Source: DRGT01 sp022567895 (GTDB taxonomy: Archaea > Thermoproteota > Nitrososphaeria > Nitrososphaerales > Nitrosopumilaceae). Taken from it: a stretch of DNA of 11,062 nucleotides. A program made the translations under genes and the position numbers. The notes under the pieces were generated by a model, which was not told the origin of the DNA, did no database searches, and saw only the letters and a program-made list of their open reading frames with translations. Below are positions 5,566 through 11,062 of the stretch, one piece after another (position 1 is the first letter of the stretch; each line of letters starts with the position of its first letter). The stretch covers positions 1-11,062 of the forward strand of contig JADFGC010000039.1 of the NCBI GenBank assembly GCA_022567895.1, written 5' to 3'.

Positions 5566-6582
5566 CTATTTAATGTCAGCTTTCGTGTATTTACCTAAGG
5601 CTAATTTCATCAACAAGAACCAAGTTATTACTATTGGTACATAGTAAGTTGCAATTCTCCAGGCAATAACTGTGTTCCATTCTACGCTTCCTTCTGCCAT
5701 ACTAAAATCAAACGGGTTTAGATTATTCAAATAAGCTACAATTCCAAATTCTGCCAAACCAGAACCTCCAATAGTAATGGGCAAGTTTCCAATAGCATTT
5801 GCTCCCATTACAGCCATAATTGAATCAAATGCATTGATCACATAACCAGTATCAGTAGCAATAATCATGAAAGTAATTCCGTAAAAGATCCAAGAAACAA
5901 TGGATAATGCAAATGCATTAAGAAATACTTTGTTTGATTCTTTTGTTTTGAGATTTTTTCTACTCATTATACAAATTTCTTCCATCCAGAGATTTGATTG
6001 TTCCACAAATTTTTCTCCTTTTTCTTTTACTAGTTTTGTTACAAGTTTAGCGATCACTTTTGGTACCTGGAAAGTTCTTTTTGAAGTAAGAAAGAACAAA
6101 ATCATCCAAAGTGTGGTAATAAAAACACTTGTTCCTAGAATAATTGCTGCTACTACATATGAGCCCATAAGCAGAGCAATAATTCCTGCCATGATAGATA
6201 GCAAACCTGCAGCAAAGACTTCAGTTACAATATCTAAAATGGCAACCCACATGGCTTTTGATGGGGGTACTCCTTTTTTGTGCAACCAATAGATTACAAC
6301 AAATTCTGCTCCAACAAACATTGGAGTTGTAAATTTAATGAATTCACTTCCAATTCTAATTCCAGACATTTTCCAAATTGAATCAATTGGTCCAAGATAA
6401 TATCTAGCAATATAGCTAAATTTGATGCCTTGTATTCCTAATTTTACCATCATTGCAGCTACGGCAGCAACAAATGGAATTGCGCCAATTGCAAAGATAT
6501 CTTCTGCTTTAATGTCAAATTGAATTGCAATAATGATAATTGGTATCATAGTTGCTGGAATTGCTAAAATTCTCCAATTCAT
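5566..6582 (-). CDS. Polytopic membrane protein of the YbhN/AglD (LPG synthase transmembrane, UPF0104) family
   Basis: This 338-residue integral membrane protein has about eight hydrophobic spans, near 5-20, 29-49, 83-100, 108-137, 141-166, 219-242, 252-285 and 303-328. A basic cytoplasmic loop (about 167-216) divides them. The family signature is IGNLPITIGGSGLAEFGI (264-281), matching the 'P.P...G..E' block of PF03706. The conserved ARYYLGPIDSIWKMS (59-73) and EFIKFTTP (80-87) blocks near the N-terminus also fit. Relatives include the membrane part of lysyl-phosphatidylglycerol synthases and archaeal AglD, and are thought to handle or flip lipids. No aminoacyl-transferase domain is attached. 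The substrate is unknown. The SDR gene follows on the same strand after 35 bp. The promoter is the near-symmetrical TATA at 6606-6614, shared in position with the divergent GTPase gene. Confidence 0.85.
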   Translation of the reverse strand: MNWRILAIPATMIPIIIIAIQFDIKAEDIFAIGAIPFVAAVAAMMVKLGIQGIKFSYIARYYLGPIDSIWKMSGIRIGSEFIKFTTPMFVGAEFVVIYWLHKKGVPPSKAMWVAILDIVTEVFAAGLLSIMAGIIALLMGSYVVAAIILGTSVFITTLWMILFFLTSKRTFQVPKVIAKLVTKLVKEKGEKFVEQSNLWMEEICIMSRKNLKTKESNKVFLNAFALSIVSWIFYGITFMIIATDTGYVINAFDSIMAVMGANAIGNLPITIGGSGLAEFGIVAYLNNLNPFDFSMAEGSVEWNTVIAWRIATYYVPIVITWFLLMKLALGKYTKADIK

Positions 6583-6605
6583 TAGATGATTTTTTTTATG
6601 GATTC

Positions 6606-6614
6606 AAATATAAG
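6606..6614. promoter_or_regulatory. Shared near-symmetrical TATA box between divergent genes
   Basis: AAATATAAG on the plus strand (CTTATATTT on the minus) is centred at 6610. That is 28 bp before the flippase-like ATG (minus) and 31 bp before the GTPase TTG (plus). No other good TATA lies in the 58-bp gap at suitable spacing, so one element may drive both directions. Confidence 0.5.
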
Positions 6615-6640
6615 CCAATAAAGAACAATTACGCGAAAGA

Positions 6641-7399
6641 TTGAAGTCAATTTTTATAGTTGGTACGGCAGGTGCGGGAAAATCGTTACTTACATCGAAA
6701 ATTTATGAATATTACACAAGAAATGGAGCATTTGCAGCCATACTAAATTTAGATCCTGGTGTTGAAACATTGCCATATGCTTGTGATGTGGATGTTAGAG
6801 ATCATGTAGATATTGTATCAATAATGAAACAATATGAGCTTGGTCCAAATGGTGCCCTCATTATGGCAAATGATTTGATTGCAACAAAAATAGATGCAAT
6901 TCAAGATGAGGTTGATAAAGCAAATCCAGATTATTTGCTAGTTGACACCCCAGGTCAAATTGAATTATTTGCATATAGAGCAAGTGGTCAGTTTCTAGTA
7001 CAAAACTTGAATCTTGATGAAAAGATGAGTATTTTTCTTTTTGATGGATCTCTGGTTACAACTCCTGTGAACTTTGTTTCAATTGCATTACTTGCAACAT
7101 CAATAAAATTAAGACTCAATTTACCAACTATCAACGTTCTAACGAAAACAGATCTCATTGGTGATAAACTAAAAGAGATTCTCAAATGGTCTACAAATCT
7201 TTCTGCATTAGAAAATGCAATCTCTCAAGAAGTAGATGGTGAGACATATACTCTCACTACGAGTATTTTACGCGGTCTTAATTTAGGCGGATTCGCACAA
7301 GGAATAATTCCATTATCAAATGTTAGTGGTGAGGGAATGGTTAATTTGGAAAGTGCGTTAAGTAGAACCATTAACTTGGGAGAGGAGGTGGAAGATTAG
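6641..7399 (+). CDS. GPN-loop GTPase (archaeal PAB0955/GPN1-Npa3 family)
   Basis: This SIMIBI-class GTPase acts as a homodimer in archaea. Its eukaryotic relatives (GPN1-3) help RNA polymerase II assembly and nuclear import, and the archaeal role is not settled. The 252-residue protein has a P-loop GTAGAGKS (8-15), the defining Gly-Pro-Asn insert in ELGPNGA (66-72), a G3 motif DTPGQ (102-106) and a G4 motif TKTD (168-171). VSGEGM (228-233) sits in the G5-like region. The length is normal. The start is a TTG directly before KSIFIVGTAGAGKS, because the first strand must begin there and no upstream in-frame ATG exists. It heads a plus-strand unit: the homoserine kinase TTG follows the TAG stop with no spacer, in the same frame. 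That gives tight translational coupling. Confidence 0.93.
   Translation: MKSIFIVGTAGAGKSLLTSKIYEYYTRNGAFAAILNLDPGVETLPYACDVDVRDHVDIVSIMKQYELGPNGALIMANDLIATKIDAIQDEVDKANPDYLLVDTPGQIELFAYRASGQFLVQNLNLDEKMSIFLFDGSLVTTPVNFVSIALLATSIKLRLNLPTINVLTKTDLIGDKLKEILKWSTNLSALENAISQEVDGETYTLTTSILRGLNLGGFAQGIIPLSNVSGEGMVNLESALSRTINLGEEVED
7384..7390 (+). promoter_or_regulatory. Shine-Dalgarno site deciding the homoserine kinase start
   Basis: GGAGGTG lies inside the last codons of the GTPase gene, 9 bp before the TTG at 7400. It is the only near-consensus Shine-Dalgarno I see in the window, and it serves an internal operon gene that cannot be leaderless. Confidence 0.75.
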
Positions 7400-8326
7400 T
7401 TGGTTAATAGTGTCACAGTAAAAGCACCATCTTCAACAGCAAATCTTGGACCTGGTTTTGATGTATTTGGTCTTGCATTAGATGCGTTTTATGATGAAGT
7501 AAAGCTTTCAAAGAAAAAACAAAAAGGAATTTCAATTGTTAGTGAAGATCAAATTCCAATAAATCCTACAAAGAACACCGCAGGTATTGTAATTAAGGCA
7601 ATGCAAAAAAAATTCAAAACTAAAGATGGTTTAGAAATTAAGATCAAAAAAGGTGTTCCTGTTGGATATGGAATGGGTAGTAGTGCAGCCTCAGCAGCAG
7701 CTGCTGCTGTAGCGTTTGATAAATTGTATAAACTAAATCTTGACCAAAATTCTTTGGTAAAATTTGCAGGTGAAGGTGAAAAAGCTAGTGCAGGTTCAGT
7801 TCATTACGATAACGTAGCTGCATCTATGTTAGGAGGTTTTGTTATTGTTAGAACAAATCCTTTTGATGTGATTCAAATTAATGCACCAAAGAATCTTGCA
7901 TTATGTATTGCAATTCCGAAACTTGATATTCCAGCAAAGAAAACAAAGGTTTCTAGAAGTGTTATTCCAAAAAAAATAAAGATTTCAGATAGTATTCAAA
8001 ACCTTTCAAATGCGACAGCTATTGTTGCTGGATTTATAAATAATAATCCAGAAATTATTGGAAGCTCAATTAAGGATGTAATTGTAGAACCTGCTAGAAA
8101 ACACATGATACCTGGATTTAATCATGTGAAAAAGAATGCTTTGGCAGCAGGGGCTCTAGGTGTTACAATTAGTGGGGCAGGTCCCTCAGTTATTGCATTT
8201 GCAAAAAAATCATCAAATCTAAAAAAGATTTGTTCATCAATGGCAAAAGGATTCTCAAAAGCAAAGACTGATTGTAAGACAATAATTTGTAAACCCACCA
8301 ACGGGGCCAGAGTAATCAAAAAATAA
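7400..8326 (+). CDS. thrB: Homoserine kinase (GHMP kinase family)
   Basis: It phosphorylates L-homoserine with ATP to O-phosphohomoserine, which threonine synthase then uses. The 308-residue protein has the ThrB N-terminal signature APSSTANLGPGFDVFGLALD (9-28). The GHMP phosphate-binding loop is PVGYGMGSSAASAAAA (87-102), and the C-terminal glycine-rich GHMP motif is GVTISGAGPSVIAFAKK (254-270). All three agree with homoserine kinase rather than mevalonate or galactokinase relatives. The length matches the family. The start is a TTG right after the GTPase stop codon, supported by the GGAGGTG Shine-Dalgarno 9 bp upstream and by the conserved N-terminus. QueC follows after 16 bp on the same strand. 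No other threonine gene is in the window, so the operon mixes unrelated functions. Confidence 0.94.
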   Translation: MVNSVTVKAPSSTANLGPGFDVFGLALDAFYDEVKLSKKKQKGISIVSEDQIPINPTKNTAGIVIKAMQKKFKTKDGLEIKIKKGVPVGYGMGSSAASAAAAAVAFDKLYKLNLDQNSLVKFAGEGEKASAGSVHYDNVAASMLGGFVIVRTNPFDVIQINAPKNLALCIAIPKLDIPAKKTKVSRSVIPKKIKISDSIQNLSNATAIVAGFINNNPEIIGSSIKDVIVEPARKHMIPGFNHVKKNALAAGALGVTISGAGPSVIAFAKKSSNLKKICSSMAKGFSKAKTDCKTIICKPTNGARVIKK

Positions 8327-8342
8327 TTTTTGGTAGGAAATA

Positions 8343-9017
8343 ATGAAAAAAGCTGTAATAGTTTTTAGTGGAGGATTGGATTCTGTATGTGCTTGTACAT
8401 ACCTTAAGTCAAGATACGATCTTTATGGAATTTCATTTTCGTATGGCCAAAGAGCAAGTCCTGAGATTAAATCTGCTAGAAAGTTTGCAAAAATTCTAGG
8501 TTTAAAAGAACACAAAATTATTGATATTGGTTTTATGCAAGATTTGTATGGCAGTACAAACGTGCTAACTGACTCTAAAACGAAACTGCCATCAAAATTT
8601 GAGTATTCAATTGTTGTACCAATTCGAAATGCAGTTTTTCTTTCTATTGCAACTGCTTGGGCTTTTAGTTTGAAAGCATCACTGGTTGCTTTTGGTGCAC
8701 ACAAAGGTGACAAAAATTATCCTGACTGTAGACCATCTTTTTCAAAAAAGATTGAAAGTGCATTTAACGAAGGTGAGATTGATGGTATCAAAATGGGAGT
8801 TAGAAAAGCTATTAAAATTTGGTCACCCTATCAAAAGAATCTTGCAAAGAGTGACGTGATTAAAAAGGGTTACAAGGTTTTAGGAAACTCAATTTTCAAA
8901 ACATGGAGTTGTTATTCTAACAAAAAGTTTCATTGTGGAAAATGTGAATCCTGTAATAATCGTAAACTTGCATTTAAGGCTGCAAAAATAAAAGATAAAA
9001 CAAAGTATATGAATTAA
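8343..9017 (+). CDS. queC: 7-cyano-7-deazaguanine (preQ0) synthase QueC
   Basis: It converts 7-carboxy-7-deazaguanine plus ammonia and ATP into preQ0, the base that archaea insert into tRNA and modify to archaeosine. The 224-residue protein has the PP-loop ATP pyrophosphatase motif SGGLDS (9-14), the family block VPIRNAVFLSIA (92-103) and the substrate-site segment GDKNYPDCRPSF (122-133). Four zinc-binding cysteines lie at C190, C198, C201 and C204 (the last three as CGKCESC). All expected residues are present and the length is normal. The ATG is 16 bp after the homoserine kinase stop, with a weak purine-rich TAGGAAA before it, so it is likely the last gene of the GTPase-thrB-queC unit. It converges on the small membrane protein gene with 3 bp between stops. 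FolE and QueE, encoded nearby on the other strand, act earlier in the same pathway. Confidence 0.96.
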   Translation: MKKAVIVFSGGLDSVCACTYLKSRYDLYGISFSYGQRASPEIKSARKFAKILGLKEHKIIDIGFMQDLYGSTNVLTDSKTKLPSKFEYSIVVPIRNAVFLSIATAWAFSLKASLVAFGAHKGDKNYPDCRPSFSKKIESAFNEGEIDGIKMGVRKAIKIWSPYQKNLAKSDVIKKGYKVLGNSIFKTWSCYSNKKFHCGKCESCNNRKLAFKAAKIKDKTKYMN

Positions 9018-9020
9018 ATT

Positions 9021-9272
9021 TTAACTACGATTTCCTAAAATGGGTTTCTTTAGAATTAAACCTCTGATTACAATGTACCATACAAAAAATACCAAAGTTA
9101 CAATTCCATAAAACACCCAATTTTGTAATTCAGGAGACAATCCTTCAATAGCATCAGTTGATTTGAATGCAATAACCACAGCAATAGCTAATGTTATGAA
9201 AAATTCAATAGCATACCAAGTCCAGTGGGGCCATGATTCTTTTGGTATGTGAATATTGTCGTGTGTTACCAC
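9021..9272 (-). CDS. Small two-helix membrane protein, function unknown
   Basis: This 83-residue protein has two predicted membrane spans (about 18-36, YAIEFFITLAIAVVIAF; about 52-70, WVFYGIVTLVFFVWYIVI). A short polar loop (KSTDAIEGLSPELQ) joins them and a basic tail (LKKPILGNRS) follows. The N-terminus is rich in His and Trp (H4, H8, W14, H16, W17, W19), an unusual cluster for so small a protein. I do not recognise a family. The start is GTG, because a TAG stop lies in frame 9 bp upstream and there is no ATG. A TATA element centred about 26 bp upstream supports leaderless transcription from that GTG. It sits between the preQ0 genes queC and folE, but nothing in the sequence ties it to that pathway. 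Confidence 0.75.
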   Translation of the reverse strand: MVTHDNIHIPKESWPHWTWYAIEFFITLAIAVVIAFKSTDAIEGLSPELQNWVFYGIVTLVFFVWYIVIRGLILKKPILGNRS

Positions 9273-9293
9273 GATTGTCGTCTAGAATAAAGA

Positions 9294-9302
9294 GTATTTA
9301 AT
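9294..9302 (-). promoter_or_regulatory. TATA box of the 83-residue membrane protein gene
   Basis: The minus strand reads ATTAAATAC, centred about 26 bp before the GTG start at 9272. It lies in the 40-bp gap after folE and suggests the small gene is transcribed on its own. Confidence 0.5.
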
Positions 9303-9312
9303 TTTTCAGATC

Positions 9313-9873
9313 TCAGAGTGGAGATGATTCGGAGTGTGCTTTGTGAATCATTGCAACAATGTTTTCTTTTTCTTCTTTATTTTGATATATTCCACGATAT
9401 GCGATAGTGGTCATTTTTAAATCATTTTTGACTCCTCGCATTTTCATACAGAGATGTTCAGCTTCTGCCATAACTACAACACCTTTAACTCCCTGGGAAT
9501 GTAGTTCATCAGCAATATTTTTGGTTAGACGCTCTTGAATTTGCAATCTCTTAGAGTATTTCTCAACAAGACGAACTAATTTTGAAATTCCAAACACCTT
9601 GCCATCAGGTGCATATGCGATGTGGATTTTTCCAAAAAATGGTAAAACATGATGCTCACACATCGAATAAAACTGAATATCCTTTGCAATAACCACATCA
9701 GAATCTTCTGAAAATTGAACTGAAAGTTCTGAATCAGAATCATAGCCACTAAAGATCTCTTTATACATCTCGGCTATTCTTTCGGGAGTTTCTCGTAATC
9801 CCTCTCTAGTTGGGTCCTCTCCTAGTTCTATGATTAATTCTCTAACTAATTTCTTAATTCGATCTTTGTCCAA
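9313..9873 (-). CDS. folE: GTP cyclohydrolase I, type IA (FolE)
   Basis: It opens the GTP imidazole ring to form 7,8-dihydroneopterin triphosphate, the entry point to both pterins and the preQ0/archaeosine pathway. The 186-residue protein has the N-terminal block GEDPTREGLRETPERIA (18-34). The zinc and catalytic motif is SMCEHHVLPFFGKIHIAY (70-87), with C72 and H75 as zinc ligands and H74 as the catalytic His. The third zinc ligand, C142, lies in EHLCMKMRGV (139-148). These are the canonical type IA residues. Many euryarchaea instead use unrelated type IB or MptA enzymes. The start is a TTG, since no in-frame ATG lies upstream, and a TATA-like element is centred about 30 bp before it. Proximity to queE and queC suggests its main product goes to preQ0, although a pterin role is equally possible. 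Confidence 0.96.
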   Translation of the reverse strand: MDKDRIKKLVRELIIELGEDPTREGLRETPERIAEMYKEIFSGYDSDSELSVQFSEDSDVVIAKDIQFYSMCEHHVLPFFGKIHIAYAPDGKVFGISKLVRLVEKYSKRLQIQERLTKNIADELHSQGVKGVVVMAEAEHLCMKMRGVKNDLKMTTIAYRGIYQNKEEKENIVAMIHKAHSESSPL

Positions 9874-9899
9874 TTTATCAATTAGATGGATTTTTGGTT

Positions 9900-9907
9900 G
9901 TATTTGA
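9900..9907 (-). promoter_or_regulatory. TATA-like element of folE
   Basis: The minus strand reads TCAAATAC, centred about 30 bp before the TTG start at 9873. It lies in the 78-bp gap between queE and folE, so folE may have its own promoter besides read-through from queE. Confidence 0.4.
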
Positions 9908-9951
9908 AGTTTAGTAGTTTTCTGCCTAATCCCTAAACAATTTGGTGATAG

Positions 9952-10665
9952 TTATGGTGCTCCCATAATTTTCTGCAATTGTGGAACAATTCTGACTTCA
10001 TTGTAGTATGGATAAACAAGATCGTAAAGTTTTAGAAGACTTTGTAAACTTGGTTCTGAAACACCATAAGTTGGTTGTATAATAAAACCAGCAAGATCTT
10101 CTTTTGATACTACTCTGAATGTGTCATTTAGTAATTTCTTAAATGACTCTACTGTAGTTTTTGAGCTAACTACAATTTTGATATATGTTTTCTTTTTTGC
10201 AGTAATTGAAGAACTAAGACATTCAAGGACATTTTCAATATAGTTTGGATAATGTTTTGAATCAATAAATTCAGAATCTTCAGTTTTGAATTCTATTTTT
10301 ACAAAATCAATGAAAGGTAAAACATGATTGAATTTTTTAGAATCAAAACATGCTGATTCCAGATAAGTGGGAATATTCAGTGACTGTATGTGTTTTGCCA
10401 TCTCAGCAACAGCTTCGTGTTGTATGAGTGGATCTCCTCCTGTGAAATTTACTTTGTAAGTTTTGTCTTCAAGTTCTTTTTCAATTAAGCTGCAAGCATC
10501 ATCAATTGTATATTCATTTCCAGAATCTAAGGGAAGGGCATCTAATGTATCGCAATAAAAGCAGGTAAAGGGACATCCAGCTAATCTTACAAAAAGAGTC
10601 TTTGTTCCATAAAGAATTCCTTCTCCTTCTACAGATGTGAATATTTCAAATAGCCTTACTTTCAA
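9952..10665 (-). CDS. queE: 7-carboxy-7-deazaguanine synthase QueE (radical SAM)
   Basis: It rearranges 6-carboxy-5,6,7,8-tetrahydropterin into 7-carboxy-7-deazaguanine using S-adenosylmethionine, a [4Fe-4S] cluster and Mg2+. The 237-residue protein has the N-terminal signature FEIFTSVEGEG (6-16) and the radical-SAM cysteines C31, C35 and C38 in CPFTCFYC. The SAM-binding motif is FTGGDPL (74-80); many relatives have GGEP here, so the Asp is a mild variant. The C-terminal VPQLQKIMGAP (227-237) corresponds to the 'PQ.HK..G' ending of the family. The start is a TTG immediately before KVRLFEIFTSVEGEG; an upstream ATG at 10674 is out of frame. A TATA element is centred about 27 bp upstream. It is followed by folE on the same strand. 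QueD, which would make its substrate, is not in the window. Confidence 0.95.
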   Translation of the reverse strand: MKVRLFEIFTSVEGEGILYGTKTLFVRLAGCPFTCFYCDTLDALPLDSGNEYTIDDACSLIEKELEDKTYKVNFTGGDPLIQHEAVAEMAKHIQSLNIPTYLESACFDSKKFNHVLPFIDFVKIEFKTEDSEFIDSKHYPNYIENVLECLSSSITAKKKTYIKIVVSSKTTVESFKKLLNDTFRVVSKEDLAGFIIQPTYGVSEPSLQSLLKLYDLVYPYYNEVRIVPQLQKIMGAP

Positions 10666-10686
10666 TTGATTCCATAAACTCTAGTC

Positions 10687-10696
10687 ATTATTTATT
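10687..10696 (-). promoter_or_regulatory. TATA box of queE
   Basis: The minus strand reads AATAAATAAT, centred about 27 bp before the TTG at 10665. It lies in the 59-bp gap after the small membrane protein gene. Confidence 0.5.
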
Positions 10697-10724
10697 CAAT
10701 TGTTCTAAAATTGATTCGGAGATG

Positions 10725-10919
10725 TCAATGCATGACTGGTTCTTTTGTGTAGAATAAACCGGCAATGAAAAAAACAGCACCAAGAATTCCTATCAGACTC
10801 CCAACAAATTCTACGGTACTTCCCATTTCGGCTTCAGCTGGTGCCCATAACAATGCAATTAATGCACCAACAACCATCATTGGAATTCCAACGCCTACAC
10901 AAATTGCTTTAGAAGCCAT
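10725..10919 (-). CDS. Very small two-helix membrane protein, function unknown
   Basis: From the ATG ending at 10919 this gives 64 residues: MASKAICVG, a first span (about 5-26, rich in Gly, Val, Ile and Met), the loop APAEAEMGSTVEF, a second span (about 37-57) and a short polar tail (YTKEPVMH). Nothing catalytic is visible and I cannot name a family. A TTG at 10925 would add two residues. The TATA element centred at about 10944 lies 25 bp from the ATG but only 19 bp from the TTG, which favours the ATG. The amino-acid pattern (two clean helices, acidic loop) argues for a real gene despite its size. It precedes queE on the same strand, but queE has its own promoter-like element. Confidence 0.65.
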   Translation of the reverse strand: MASKAICVGVGIPMMVVGALIALLWAPAEAEMGSTVEFVGSLIGILGAVFFIAGLFYTKEPVMH

Positions 10920-10939
10920 GCTCAATGCTGTTTAGAAAT

Positions 10940-10948
10940 GTATATGAA
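10940..10948 (-). promoter_or_regulatory. TATA box of the 64-residue membrane protein gene
   Basis: The minus strand reads TTCATATAC, centred 25 bp before the ATG at 10919. It decides between the ATG and the TTG start. Confidence 0.5.
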
Positions 10949-10995
10949 GTTTATGATAATTTAACTGGATTTGTTTTGCTTGCACTGATTTCAGT

Positions 10996-11061
10996 TTATT
11001 GATTGAGATCAACTATGAGTTGCTTTGCAGAGGTGATCTTATTTTCAGAATCATAGGTTAT
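10996..11061 (-). CDS. Probable C-terminal end of a protein cut by the right edge
   Basis: On the minus strand, reading from 11061, 21 codons stay open and end in TAA at 10996-10998: ITYDSENKITSAKQLIVDLNQ. The composition is protein-like (mixed charged and hydrophobic, plausible helical end). The 70-odd bases up to the next gene hold that gene's promoter, as expected after a gene end. Too little is visible to assign a family, and a chance open stretch cannot be excluded. Confidence 0.4.
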   Translation of the reverse strand: MTYDSENKITSAKQLIVDLNQ

Positions 11062-11062
11062 C

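Noticed and set aside
5900..6292. Plus-strand open frame of 130 codons
   Set aside because: It is antisense to the YbhN-like membrane protein. Open frames opposite hydrophobic genes are common, and no motif is seen.
8423..8713. Minus-strand open frame of 96 codons
   Set aside because: It is a shadow of queC, which has a complete active site and zinc motif.
1..11062. CRISPR array, insertion sequence, phage or toxin-antitoxin genes
   Set aside because: No regularly spaced repeats, transposase or integrase motifs, or terminal inverted repeats were seen. The gene content looks like core chromosome.

Overview
The window looks like chromosome from a marine ammonia-oxidising archaeon (Nitrososphaerota/Thaumarchaeota, Nitrosopumilus type). 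The evidence is low G+C, tightly packed short genes, an archaeal GPN-loop GTPase, and nearly every transcription unit beginning with an A/T-rich TATA-like element about 25-30 bp before the start codon (leaderless promoters). It also has archaeosine/preQ0 genes alongside a FolE-type GTP cyclohydrolase. This assignment is inference from gene content; there is no rRNA here to confirm it.

Layout. 1-1361 (minus): assimilatory sulfate reduction, an APS reductase followed 5 bp later by ATP sulfurylase, which runs off the left edge. 1447-3851 (plus): a ThiI-like THUMP protein whose sulfurtransferase active site appears lost, then a GT28/MurG-like glycosyltransferase. 3852-3958: a G+C-rich, strongly structured element with 12-bp perfect inverted arms enclosing two small hairpins and followed by a T-run. 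It sits directly in front of a two-gene unit, a CxxC/CxxC small protein and a charged small protein (3959-4722). 4724-6582 (minus): an eight-helix YbhN/AglD-type membrane protein and a short-chain dehydrogenase. 6641-9017 (plus): GPN GTPase, homoserine kinase and QueC. 9021-10919 (minus): a small two-helix membrane protein, GTP cyclohydrolase I, QueE and a second small two-helix membrane protein. The last 67 bp carry the probable C-terminal end of another minus-strand gene.

How the genes work together. Sat and APS reductase convert sulfate to APS and then sulfite. FolE, QueE and QueC are three of the four enzymes that make preQ0 from GTP, the precursor of archaeosine in archaeal tRNA; QueD is not in the window. 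Homoserine kinase serves threonine synthesis. The rest are housekeeping genes or genes of unknown role.

The most interesting items are the structured element at 3876-3956, which also admits a competing fold, and the degenerate ThiI-like protein. I saw no CRISPR array, insertion sequence, phage gene, tRNA or rRNA.
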